Source of the DNA: Erysipelotrichaceae bacterium
GTDB lineage: Bacteria; Bacillota_I; Bacilli_A; Erysipelotrichales; Coprobacillaceae
DNA length: 64,000 bases
NCBI GenBank assembly: GCA_018365815.1
Contig: JAGZJH010000005.1
Location: 18,809-82,808, forward strand
Direction: 5' to 3'
Position numbers and translations under genes: made by a program. This document shows positions 44,951 through 52,806 of the stretch, one piece after another (within the stretch, counting starts at the first letter, position 1; every line of letters starts with the position of its first letter). The notes under the pieces were generated by a model. It was not told where the DNA came from and ran no database searches. It saw only the letters and a list, made by a program, of their open reading frames with translations.

Positions 44951-45752
44951 TCTCCTGCACCTCTTTTTCTATCATCGGTAAGATGCCATCTTTTTTAAGC
45001 AAGTCGTAGATAAACAAACGTCCTTTTTGTGTCCAATAGGTATGTGGTTTGGAATGAGTGCTTCCGTCTGAACCTCCATAGGTATGTGTTTTCGTTGATG
45101 TAAGTCCCATTTCTGCATACTCTTTGTACAAAAGCCAAATCTTCTTACCTTGTTTAAACTGAATCCCTTTTTCATGAAGATATTGATTCATATAATTGGC
45201 AGTCCAACCATAGTCTTTAGCAATTACAGAAATAGCAACTAAATCCTTACAGTTCAAAACTACGTCGTAGTAACTTGCCTTCGGTTTCATTTCTACAATT
45301 TGCTGATTTTGAATAGCAATTGTTTCCCTAAGTAATCTCGCCTTTTCTCTTTCTTCTTTTAACTGAGTAAGAGCAGCAATAAGCATATCGGGATTATTAA
45401 GTAATTCGTCTACTGCATAAGCTCCGTATTTACGAATGCTAGGTAATACTTCCGATGTTACCCATCTCTTAAACTTCTTAGCATTTGGCATTTTGCTTGA
45501 AAGAATTAAACTGTAAAGACCACTTTCGTTTATAACCGTCAATCCTCTATTTGGAATTTCTAAGGTCGCATTTTCCGACCTTTGGATTACAGTTCTGTCT
45601 TCCTCATCTACATGAGTCGCAATTGCATCTTTAGTATTGCTGTAACCAAGAATCTCTGCTACGTCCTTTCCTACAAAATATGGCTCTCCATTTATCGTTA
45701 GTGCGCGGATAGAACCAAACTCCGCTTTTGTAAATTTTCGCAATTCGTTCAT
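44943..45752 (-). CDS. Phage antirepressor (BRO-N plus KilAC/ANT domains)
   Basis: 269 residues. The BRO-N domain (about 1-110) has GSIRALTINGEPYFVGKDVA, EILGYSNTKDAI and SKMPNAKKFKRWVTSEVLPS. A coiled linker follows, then a KilAC domain (about 150-250) with AISVIAKDYGWTANYMNQYL. Antirepressors bind the lysogenic repressor to trigger induction. Its ribosome site is partly buried in a strong leader hairpin (45764-45802), suggesting translational control. Confidence 0.88.
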   Translation of the reverse strand: MNELRKFTKAEFGSIRALTINGEPYFVGKDVAEILGYSNTKDAIATHVDEEDRTVIQRSENATLEIPNRGLTVINESGLYSLILSSKMPNAKKFKRWVTSEVLPSIRKYGAYAVDELLNNPDMLIAALTQLKEEREKARLLRETIAIQNQQIVEMKPKASYYDVVLNCKDLVAISVIAKDYGWTANYMNQYLHEKGIQFKQGKKIWLLYKEYAEMGLTSTKTHTYGGSDGSTHSKPHTYWTQKGRLFIYDLLKKDGILPMIEKEVQEND

Positions 45753-45759
45753 TAGAATT

Positions 45760-45833
45760 ACCTCCTGTTATTTTTTTGAGGACTATTCCTCTAAATAACA
45801 GGCAAAGAAAAATGGCAGGATTTTACCCCTGCC
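45760..45833 (-). promoter_or_regulatory. Leader of the antirepressor gene: repeated leader motif copy 3 and ribosome-site hairpin
   Basis: CCTGTTATTT (45764-45773) pairs perfectly with AAATAACAGG (45793-45802), with an inner GAGGA/TCCTC stem. The base of the long stem includes part of the AGGAGGT ribosome site (45760-45766). Immediately upstream on the transcript, GGCAGG/CCTGCC (45814-45833) forms a terminator-like stem. The 45793-45829 stretch is copy 3 of the repeated leader. Confidence 0.65.
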
Positions 45834-45843
45834 AATCATTTAT

Positions 45844-47826
45844 TTAATCTTTTTTATAAAATTCTGTTTCATATCCATCCGCACGAAGTAAAATACCGGA
45901 AATCCAAGGTGGAGTTCTACCCATTTGCTTACAAATAGCATCAAGCGAGACATTCTTACTACATTCAATAATCAATTCATCATGGACATGACCTACGATA
46001 AAACAATGAGATAACGTTCTGATGGCATACATTAAAATATCTCTGCTAATTGCTTGTACTATATTTTCTACAAACTTCGGTCCATAGTTTTCGATTCGTT
46101 CCCATTTCTTAGTTGCTCCTACACCTTCATAGGTTACCGATTCACTCCCGAACTGATTTACTCCCATCTTAGGTTTTACATAGGAAAGTCTTCTGCCACT
46201 TGGAAGTTCAATAAAAAGCATTCCACTTTTATAGAAAAAACTTATATTCCCAATTTTTGATGGAGTTCTTTCAATAACTGCTTTCTTTACAGCACGATCA
46301 ACATCCCACCAAAATTTAACAATATTAGGATTTGCCTCTCGCCACATATTCACAAGTGGTTGTAATTCTTCTTCATTAAGTCCCATATCAAGAGCTCCCA
46401 TTGCTTTTAAAGCACCAACAGAACCACCATAGCCAAGTGCTAATTCTGCGATTTTACCTTTTTGTCTTAAATGAGCGTTTTGTCCATGTTTTTCTACCAG
46501 AACACCAAACATCTGACTTGCCGATGCGCAGTAGATGTCACCACCATTTGTAAAGACCTCTGCTCGCCATTTTTCTCCTGCAAGATGAGATAACACTCTA
46601 GCTTCAATTGCAGAAAAATCAGATACAATAAATTTCATACCTTTTCTTGGTACGAAGGCGGTGCGAATAAGCTGAGATAAAGTATCAGGAATATCATCGT
46701 AAAGCATATTCATAGCCTCATAATCTCCAGCCTTTACTAGTCCTCGTGCTTCTGCTAAATCTGACATATGATTTTGAGGAAGATTCTGTAATTGAATAAG
46801 TCTACCAGCCCATCTTCCACTTCGATTGGCTCCATAAAACATGAACATTCCTCTTGCTCTTCCATCTCTACATACTACATTTTGCATAGCTTGATATTTC
46901 TTAACCGAGGATTTGGAAAGCTGCTGTCTTAATTCAAGCACTGTTTTAAGTGGTTCTTTCACTGTCTTTAATACTGCTGCAACTTCCTTTTTACCAAGAC
47001 TATCCATCTCTAATCCATTGTTAGAAAGCCAATCTTTCATTTGCATAACTGAGTTAGGATTTTCAAGACCAGTTAGTTTCTGCATTTTTTGTGACAATAC
47101 TGCTTTAGACTTTTCATCAAAAGAAATAGCATTTTTCACAACATTTAAATCAAGAGCAATTCCTCTATCATTGATTTCCTGATCAAGATGATATTCTTCC
47201 CAAATGAAATCCGGTACTGGGAACTTAGAAAGTTTTTCTTGTATAGCCATTTCTACCTCAACATCTCTTTTGTTATATTTCTTAAATAACTCCCACTTTG
47301 CTTTATCGTGAATTGGTAGATTTCTAGTTCTACCACCATTTACTTTCGTAGCTTTACAAGGAACACAGAAATATCGGATGAGTTCCTTTCCCTCAGTCAT
47401 CTTTTGTTCTGATAATCCTAATACCGCACCTGCTCCTGCAAGTGATAAAGGAAGTCCCATATATGCAGACCAAATCATAGAACATTTCCAAGATACAGGA
47501 CTAAGATAATCACCAACTGTATCTTCTAAAATACTGTATGATGTAAATTCATTCTCATAAAATCTTCGTAAATATACAGATAAACAAACTCTTTCAAAAT
47601 TGGCATTAAAAGCCCATTTTGTAATATCTTCATCAGTTAATGCTTTAATAATCTCTATAGGTATTTCTTCTCCTTGAGCTAAATCAACCACTATTACTTC
47701 ACTGCCATCAACCGAATATGCAAATAATAAAATTTCAAAGTTCTCTGACTCCACATACTTATAGACACCACATTTCTGCAAATCAACATCTGAGTATGTT
47801 TCAATATCAATACTGATATTTTTCAT
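45844..47826 (-). CDS. DNA polymerase, family A (phage type)
   Basis: 660 residues from the ATG at 47824-47826 (ribosome site AGGAAGGTGG). The 3'-5' exonuclease domain has SIDIETYSDVDL and DEDITKWAFNANFE. The polymerase domain has RSGRWAGRLIQLQNLPQN, motif A VSDFSAIEARVLSHLAGE, an O-helix-like region IAELALGYGGSVGALKAMG and motif C HVHDELIIE. It replicates phage DNA and is typical of phages carrying DUF2800 and DUF2815. Confidence 0.93.
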   Translation of the reverse strand: MKNISIDIETYSDVDLQKCGVYKYVESENFEILLFAYSVDGSEVIVVDLAQGEEIPIEIIKALTDEDITKWAFNANFERVCLSVYLRRFYENEFTSYSILEDTVGDYLSPVSWKCSMIWSAYMGLPLSLAGAGAVLGLSEQKMTEGKELIRYFCVPCKATKVNGGRTRNLPIHDKAKWELFKKYNKRDVEVEMAIQEKLSKFPVPDFIWEEYHLDQEINDRGIALDLNVVKNAISFDEKSKAVLSQKMQKLTGLENPNSVMQMKDWLSNNGLEMDSLGKKEVAAVLKTVKEPLKTVLELRQQLSKSSVKKYQAMQNVVCRDGRARGMFMFYGANRSGRWAGRLIQLQNLPQNHMSDLAEARGLVKAGDYEAMNMLYDDIPDTLSQLIRTAFVPRKGMKFIVSDFSAIEARVLSHLAGEKWRAEVFTNGGDIYCASASQMFGVLVEKHGQNAHLRQKGKIAELALGYGGSVGALKAMGALDMGLNEEELQPLVNMWREANPNIVKFWWDVDRAVKKAVIERTPSKIGNISFFYKSGMLFIELPSGRRLSYVKPKMGVNQFGSESVTYEGVGATKKWERIENYGPKFVENIVQAISRDILMYAIRTLSHCFIVGHVHDELIIECSKNVSLDAICKQMGRTPPWISGILLRADGYETEFYKKD

Positions 47827-47884
47827 TTCTTGCCACCTTCCTAAAAAGTAAGACGGTAAGATTTCTCCTACCGCCAAACCTACA

Positions 47885-48046
47885 TTATTTCAAACTTTTC
47901 ATACGTTCTTCATGATACTCAAGTTCTCTTTTTTCTCGTCTTCTATCAAAGATAAAACTTTGAATGCTATCTATTAACAAAGTAATACTTAAACTTGTCC
48001 AAGCTAAAATACATACAAATAAAATGATTGTCTCTAAAAATTCCAT
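47885..48046 (-). CDS. 53-residue single-pass membrane protein in the replication operon
   Basis: ATG at 48044-48046 with AGGTGA about 8 bases upstream; stop at 47885-47887. A hydrophobic stretch (about residues 5-26) is followed by a strongly charged helix (DRRREKRELEYHEERMKS). It lies between the DUF2815 and polymerase genes on the same strand. I do not recognise a family. It might tether replication proteins to the membrane or act on the host envelope; both are guesses. Confidence 0.65.
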   Translation of the reverse strand: MEFLETIILFVCILAWTSLSITLLIDSIQSFIFDRRREKRELEYHEERMKSLK

Positions 48047-48067
48047 ATTTTTCACCTAAACCCTTTC

Positions 48068-48631
48068 TTAAGATAAGAAATCATCATCTACGTCTGTCGC
48101 AAAATCATCCTCAGCACGTGATTTACCACCAAGTGGTTCTCCATCTCTAATCTTTTGTAAGTTATTAAGGCCACAAGCAATTCCTTTATTTCCATTTGAA
48201 TTGAATGCATAAAGGCTGATTGATGCACGTCCATAAACACCGCTATAGACTTCACTGCGGTCAATGATTGTATTTCTATCAGCATCTACAATTCCAGGTG
48301 CTGATGGAGAGTTAGCATTGATGAAATAGCTATTTGCATATGCTTCATCGTCTGGTCTTTCAAGGTCTCCGTCACGAAGCGGTGTCTTGATTGCAGAAAG
48401 TGCAGGAACACTTCTACCATTGCCTTTAAGTTTTGATTGACCTTCTTCATAAGCTGCCTTAATTGCAGCATTGATTTTATCCACTGTTGTCTTATCTGAT
48501 TTTGGAATGATAAGGCTGACACTATACTTTGGAGCACCACCATTGATACTTTTTGGCTCCCAGACATTTGCATAGCTCCATCTTGTGTTAGGTCCTGTAA
48601 TTACTTTCATTGGGTTATTAAATTTTGACAT
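48068..48631 (-). CDS. DUF2815 protein, probable ssDNA-binding protein
   Basis: 187 residues, starting MSKFNNPMKVITGPNTRWSY with NGGAPKYSVSLIIPKSDKTT, then SGVYGRASISLYAFNSNGNK and an acidic tail DDFATDVDDDFLS. This is the DUF2815 family, an OB-fold protein thought to be the single-strand binding protein of these phages; the acidic tail supports that. It follows DUF2800 directly. Confidence 0.87.
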   Translation of the reverse strand: MSKFNNPMKVITGPNTRWSYANVWEPKSINGGAPKYSVSLIIPKSDKTTVDKINAAIKAAYEEGQSKLKGNGRSVPALSAIKTPLRDGDLERPDDEAYANSYFINANSPSAPGIVDADRNTIIDRSEVYSGVYGRASISLYAFNSNGNKGIACGLNNLQKIRDGEPLGGKSRAEDDFATDVDDDFLS

Positions 48632-48646
48632 ATTCTTTTCCTCCTA

Positions 48647-49777
48647 TTAGTCATTAAAATCTTCTTTTGCTGTTTTGATTTCCGGACGTTTATCACTTTC
48701 CGGAACAAGTGTTGATTTGCCTTCTGGCTTATAAACCAAATCACCTAGTAATTCATTAAATTTCTTCTTACCAAGAAGTGTAGTCATAGCTGTTATTCCT
48801 AGTAACTTCTTCTCATATGGGTCTTTTCCTATACCCGTTACAGTTTCTGCTACTTTTTCTTCATCGGTATACTTGCGAACACTGCGACCTTCAACTACTT
48901 TAAATCCGTCATAGTGAACACCACTCATCGCTTGCTGAAGTGCATACTCTTTTACATCTGCTGCCCATGATACAAGTTCATCTACTTTTGAAAGAACAAT
49001 TGAAATCTCGGCCTCTTCTAATGTTACTGGCATCTCAAAATCATACTTTGCAAGTTTCATGTTTTGTTCCATGCGTTTCCTACAAGTTGCTTTGACCTTG
49101 CAAAATCTACAATGATCTCCTGCCATAAATTCACCTTCACCATTAAAGGCTAATTTTGCTCTTGGTACTAGAACTGTATCTGCCCAAGTGTAGAGTTCAT
49201 CTTTTTTCATAACGAATGTGCTGATGTTTTCTCTTCTTGGTTGGAAGATAGTCATTGAAACATTATCAATATCGTAAATTCCATCAAACAGATTTAATGC
49301 TCCAAGTGCATAGCACATCATTTGAGGGTTATGTTCAGCTGATACTTCTACACCTTGACCATGCTTATAATCAATCACATGAAGAGTTCCATCTCCAATA
49401 ATTACGCAATCACCAGTACCGAATCCATTAGGAACATAGTTTGAAAAATCAAGTTTCTCTTCAATAAGAATTACTGGGTCTTTACAAATTTTCTGAGTTT
49501 CTTGACTTACAGATATGCAAAAGTTTTTGTACTCTTCTGCACATCGTTCCATTTCTTCGTCATAGAAACTAAGGTTCTCTGTAGGATCTGTGCTTTCCAT
49601 ACCAATTGCAATCTTTAATTTATGCTCACAAAGAGTATGTGCATCAGTACCTTGCTTTGCATAATCACTATTCGTTTCACAATTTACTTTTTCTGCCTCT
49701 GCATTAAGTTTTGCTGATGGCGGACAGTTGATCCAGCGGTGGCTAGATGATGCAGACAATAATGCGTGTGCTGCCAT
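48647..49777 (-). CDS. DUF2800 nuclease (Cas4/RecB-like PD-(D/E)XK)
   Basis: 376 residues. SHRWINCPPSAKLN at the start, GTGDCVIIGDGTLHVIDYKH (catalytic D and D-x-K) in the middle, and a Cys cluster CRFCKVKATCRKR (about 224-236) that may bind an iron-sulfur centre as in Cas4/AddB-type nucleases. It probably acts in phage recombination with the DUF2815 protein. Confidence 0.88.
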   Translation of the reverse strand: MAAHALLSASSSHRWINCPPSAKLNAEAEKVNCETNSDYAKQGTDAHTLCEHKLKIAIGMESTDPTENLSFYDEEMERCAEEYKNFCISVSQETQKICKDPVILIEEKLDFSNYVPNGFGTGDCVIIGDGTLHVIDYKHGQGVEVSAEHNPQMMCYALGALNLFDGIYDIDNVSMTIFQPRRENISTFVMKKDELYTWADTVLVPRAKLAFNGEGEFMAGDHCRFCKVKATCRKRMEQNMKLAKYDFEMPVTLEEAEISIVLSKVDELVSWAADVKEYALQQAMSGVHYDGFKVVEGRSVRKYTDEEKVAETVTGIGKDPYEKKLLGITAMTTLLGKKKFNELLGDLVYKPEGKSTLVPESDKRPEIKTAKEDFND

Positions 49778-50068
49778 TTACATCACCTCCACTTTTTGCA
49801 AGAGTTCTTCATACTTTGATGGATCCACATCTGAAAGTTTTTCTACACCAAATTCGGTAAGAATTGCTTTAATTTCAGCTGTATGACCTTCTCTTGATTT
49901 AGTAGCAAGAACTCCTCGCACTTCTTCAAATGTAAAAGCCTTATTTGGTGGTTGTTTTTCTTCATCTGAAGAAAATAACTGTGAAAGACTATCTGCAATA
50001 CCAATAAGCATTTTGCCACATTGTTTTAACTGTTTTACCTGTGATGCTAACTCACTTGATTTACTCAT
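49778..50068 (-). CDS. Small early phage protein of unknown function
   Basis: 96 residues. Helical N-terminus (MSKSSELASQVKQLKQCGKM), then a compact domain with AFTFEEVRGVLATKSREGHT and LTEFGVEKLSDVDPSKYEEL. The same small protein precedes DUF2800 in many clostridial phages. Database names such as rRNA biogenesis are unsupported; function unknown. Confidence 0.7.
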   Translation of the reverse strand: MSKSSELASQVKQLKQCGKMLIGIADSLSQLFSSDEEKQPPNKAFTFEEVRGVLATKSREGHTAEIKAILTEFGVEKLSDVDPSKYEELLQKVEVM

Positions 50069-50271
50069 CAGACATTTCCTCCTTCCTTTAGTTCTTTGAC
50101 ATCAACGGACTCAACCGTCTGTCCCGGAGCAAGCAAATACACTTGTGTAAAGTCACCAAACAAGAATCGTGCAATTCTAGATGGTAAACGCATATCTGCT
50201 GCTTTTAGGACATTGGATTTCTTTCCGTTGGGGTCTGAAACATTGATTGTGATTTTGTGTTTCATTGCCAT
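50068..50271 (-). CDS. Small early phage protein of unknown function
   Basis: 67 residues from the ATG at 50269-50271 (ribosome site AGGTAAGG). It starts MAMKHKITINVSDPNGKKSN and has RLPSRIARFLFGDFTQVYLL and a PGQTVESVDVKEL end. The frame stays open upstream for 20 codons because the repeated leader motif there also encodes MFSLPVT in this frame, but the internal ATG has the better site. Confidence 0.65.
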   Translation of the reverse strand: MAMKHKITINVSDPNGKKSNVLKAADMRLPSRIARFLFGDFTQVYLLAPGQTVESVDVKELKEGGNV

Positions 50272-50274
50272 TTT

Positions 50275-50346
50275 CCTTACCTCGCTTTCTGTAAGGTGTT
50301 GTCCCTTACAAGTAACAGGCAAAGAAAACATCTTGATTTTTACCCC
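50275..50346 (-). promoter_or_regulatory. Repeated leader motif copy 2 with two mutually exclusive hairpins
   Basis: The motif spans 50310-50346. Downstream, TGTAAGG can pair with CCTTACA (50290-50296 with 50304-50310) or CCTTAC can pair with GTAAGG (50275-50280 with 50291-50296). The second pairing hides the ribosome site, the first frees it. The two stems share bases and cannot coexist. Confidence 0.55.
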
Positions 50347-50357
50347 TTAAGGAGGAT

Positions 50358-50975
50358 TTATTTAAAAAAGTTTTTTTCGATATAATTTAATGCGTTGTTA
50401 TAATGCTTTGAAACATTCTTGACGCTGATTTTCATTTCCTTTGAAATCTCAGTGAAGTTCATTTCTTCATACAATACCTTTTTAATTACTTTCTTTTGCT
50501 TGTCCGTAAGTTTTTCAATAAGTTCACGCACTCTTTCTGTATCTTCACTATTCTCACAATTTGGGTTAACCGCTAATTGGTATAAAAGATGGCTCTTATC
50601 AAAATCAGTATCTAATTCATCACTACCAAAATCATATTCAAGAGAAAGATTATAGTTTTTAGGAAATCTCTCATTTACTGCATTTTTAATTTCATCTTTT
50701 GTTGGAGAAATTCCATATTTAGCAGTTTCTTCTTCAATAAACTTATTACTCCACTCTTTGATTTCTGCTTTTTCTTCCGGTGTTCTTTCCGGTCTTGAGT
50801 TTTTATTGTTGTAATAAACCTCACTGTCATCTAAAGCATGAAGTGTTTTGATGTCAGCCTCAGTTACTCCGTTCTCACCTGGACGAAGAACGATTTTTTC
50901 TTCTTTACCATCAATTCCAGTAAATGTGTAAGTGTAAGTATCTCTTTTCTTTGAACTTGTCTTATAGATTTTCAT
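50358..50975 (-). CDS. Sigma-factor-like regulator, first gene of the early operon
   Basis: 205 residues from the ATG at 50973-50975 (ribosome site GCGAGGAC). N-terminal 60 residues are beta-like with KKRDTYTYTFTGIDGKEEKI. The middle is acidic. The C-terminus DKQKKVIKKVLYEEMNFTEI, SKEMKISVKNVSKHYNNALN is a sigma-70 region 4-like helix-turn-helix. It probably controls phage transcription. A long structured leader precedes it. Confidence 0.78.
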   Translation of the reverse strand: MKIYKTSSKKRDTYTYTFTGIDGKEEKIVLRPGENGVTEADIKTLHALDDSEVYYNNKNSRPERTPEEKAEIKEWSNKFIEEETAKYGISPTKDEIKNAVNERFPKNYNLSLEYDFGSDELDTDFDKSHLLYQLAVNPNCENSEDTERVRELIEKLTDKQKKVIKKVLYEEMNFTEISKEMKISVKNVSKHYNNALNYIEKNFFK

Positions 50976-50980
50976 ATTTT

Positions 50981-51144
50981 GTCCTCGCTTTTCTGTTAAT
51001 TTGGTTAACTCGAACGAGGACAAAAAAATGAGCCAATACTAAGATGTACCGACTCTCCTAGCCATTTTACGCATGACGAAATAAGGGTACATCAAATTTC
51101 ACCTTTCACTCGATTTAGTGAATGGCTCAATATTCGTATCCTCG
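50981..51144 (-). ncRNA. Structured leader RNA of the early operon
   Basis: On the minus strand three nested perfect helices are visible: CGAGGA/TCCTCG (51015-51020 with 51139-51144), GAGCCA/TGGCTC (51030-51035 with 51123-51128) and GATGTACC/GGTACATC (51043-51050 with 51086-51093), plus a small CACT/AGTG stem (51107-51120). The first arm GTCCTCG is also complementary to the ribosome-site region CGAGGAC (50981-50987). The layout looks like a riboswitch or other cis-regulatory RNA of about 130 bases. I cannot match it to a known class. Confidence 0.6.
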
Positions 51145-51260
51145 CGCCGTATTACGTAATTAGGCTTGAGTTATTTTATTTTGCTAAGTCACGTGATTTA
51201 GCTTGATTACATTGTACTTTTTTTCAAAAATCCATGATCAACTGCAACAGTTGGTTTATA
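51145..51260 (-). promoter_or_regulatory. Early promoter region with palindromic operators
   Basis: Two dyads lie upstream of the structured leader: a 20-bp near-perfect palindrome centred on TCACGTGA (51183-51202) and a perfect ATTACGTAAT (51151-51160). Possible promoter elements on the minus strand include TTGAAA near 51227 and TACAAT near 51215, but no clean pair with 17-base spacing. An inverted CAACTG/CAGTTG repeat (about 51230-51247) lies further upstream. Confidence 0.5.
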
Positions 51261-51296
51261 AATCCCATATTTATGTATTTTTATTAAAAATGGCAT

Positions 51297-51320
51297 AAAA
51301 AAAAGACCCCTTTCGGGGTC
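51297..51320 (-). terminator. Terminator of the type I restriction operon
   Basis: A perfect GACCCC/GGGGTC stem with a 4-base loop (51305-51320), followed on the minus strand by eight T. The IS element has inserted between it and the ImmA-like gene whose transcripts it would have ended. Confidence 0.85.
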
Positions 51321-51382
51321 AAAATGAACCGACCCCCAAAAGTTAGACCTAAAAATCTAACGATTGGGAGGTCGGTTTTTTC

Positions 51383-51964
51383 ATGGCAAAATATTCATTT
51401 GAATTTAAGAAACAAATAATTCTTGAATATTTATCTGGTGGAGGAGGTTCTAGCTCTTTAGCGAAAAAGTATGGAGTTCCACAAGGAAAAATGATTCGAA
51501 ACTGGATAAATAGTTATAAAGAATTCGGAGATGATGGTTTAAGGCGTTCAAAAGGAAAGAAAAATTATTCTTTTGAATTTAAGCTTCATGTAGTAGAATT
51601 ATATCTATCAAGTGAAGTCTCATATCAGGATTTGGCCATATCGCAAGGTATTCGTAATCATGCAATGATTACGAAATGGGTCAATGACTTTAGAATTGCC
51701 GGACCTGATGCTTTGAGACCTAAAAAGAAAGGTCGGAAGAAAACATTGGATTCAAGAAATAAGATTAAAACAGTGATTCAATCGACAGAGGAAATTCAAG
51801 TAGACACCAGTACGGAACATATTAAAGAATTAGAAGATGAATTACTAAAACTTAGAATAGAGAATGCTTATTTAAAAGAACTGAGGAGGCTGCGTTTAGA
51901 AGAGGAAGCTCTTCTGAAAAAACAGCGAGAATCATCCACAGTCTCCGAGGAGAATTCAAACTGA
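51383..51964 (+). CDS. IS150-group transposase OrfA (helix-turn-helix)
   Basis: 193 residues. It contains two helix-turn-helix units of the IS150/InsJ type (SSLAKKYGVPQGKMIRNWIN and SYQDLAISQGIRNHAMITKW) that bind the terminal repeats, then a basic linker RPKKKGRKK and a C-terminal leucine-rich coiled coil for dimerisation. A -1 frameshift in the A-run near its end makes the OrfAB transposase. Confidence 0.93.
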   Translation: MAKYSFEFKKQIILEYLSGGGGSSSLAKKYGVPQGKMIRNWINSYKEFGDDGLRRSKGKKNYSFEFKLHVVELYLSSEVSYQDLAISQGIRNHAMITKWVNDFRIAGPDALRPKKKGRKKTLDSRNKIKTVIQSTEEIQVDTSTEHIKELEDELLKLRIENAYLKELRRLRLEEEALLKKQRESSTVSEENSN

Positions 51965-52005
51965 AAGATATTCTCGCTGTAGTTGGCTTTCCTAAAGCAA
52001 CATAT

Positions 52006-52806
52006 ATGTATTGGCAAAAGCGCTTTGATAGAGTTGACCCAAACAAAGAATTAGAGGAACGAATTCTTGCCATACATGAAGAACACAAAGACTTTGGCTA
52101 CCGTCGTGTTCTGGCTCTGCTTAGAAAAGAAGGAATGATTATCAATAAGAAGAAAGTTCAACGAATTATGCGGAAACTTGGATTACAGGTCACATCCTAT
52201 ACTCGTAAGAGTCGACGCTATAATTCTTATAAGGGTAAAGTTGGACGAATTGCACCTAACAGAATTCATCGTAGATTTCATACTTCTGTTCCTCATCAAA
52301 AAATAACTACTGATACAACAGAGTTTAAGTATTATGAAATTGATAAAAAAGGAAAAATGATTGTCAAAAAACTGTATCTAGATCCATTCTTAGATATGTT
52401 TAATGGCGAAATTATTAGTTACGGAATCAGCAAACACCCATCAGCAGCCAGTGTGTTATCTGCTCAGAGGAAGGCAATCGAAATGACCTCTGATTGTCCT
52501 TTTAGAAGAACTTTTCACTCAGATAGGGGATGGGCATATCAGATGTCGGTATACTCTCATGAACTAAAGAAAAATAGGATTTTTCAAAGCATGTCCCGCA
52601 AAGGTAACTGCTACGATAATTCTGTAATGGAAAATTTCTTTGGTTTGTTGAAACAAGAAATCTACTATGGAAATACATACTATAGCTTTGATGAATTAAA
52701 AGAAGTGATTGAAAAATACATAGTATATTACAATGAAAAACGAATTAAGGAGAAACTTGGCTGGATGAGTCCTGTGGAATACAGGCTATCAGCCTTGGCT
52801 GCATAA
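52006..52806 (+). CDS. IS150-group transposase OrfB (DDE integrase core)
   Basis: 266 residues from the first ATG. The frame is open further upstream to the frameshift site (GEFKLKDILAVVGFPKATYM), so OrfAB is the functional product. It has an HTH_21 region (HEEHKDFGYRRVLALL), then the rve core with the first Asp in ITTDTTEFKYY, the second Asp in TFHSDRGWAYQ and Glu in NSVMENFFGLLKQE. Intact catalytic triad. Confidence 0.94.
   Translation: MYWQKRFDRVDPNKELEERILAIHEEHKDFGYRRVLALLRKEGMIINKKKVQRIMRKLGLQVTSYTRKSRRYNSYKGKVGRIAPNRIHRRFHTSVPHQKITTDTTEFKYYEIDKKGKMIVKKLYLDPFLDMFNGEIISYGISKHPSAASVLSAQRKAIEMTSDCPFRRTFHSDRGWAYQMSVYSHELKKNRIFQSMSRKGNCYDNSVMENFFGLLKQEIYYGNTYYSFDELKEVIEKYIVYYNEKRIKEKLGWMSPVEYRLSALAA

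Noticed and set aside
50981..51144. Assignment of the early leader to a known riboswitch class (c-di-GMP, SAM, T-box)
   Set aside because: None of the diagnostic conserved stretches of those classes could be recognised by eye.
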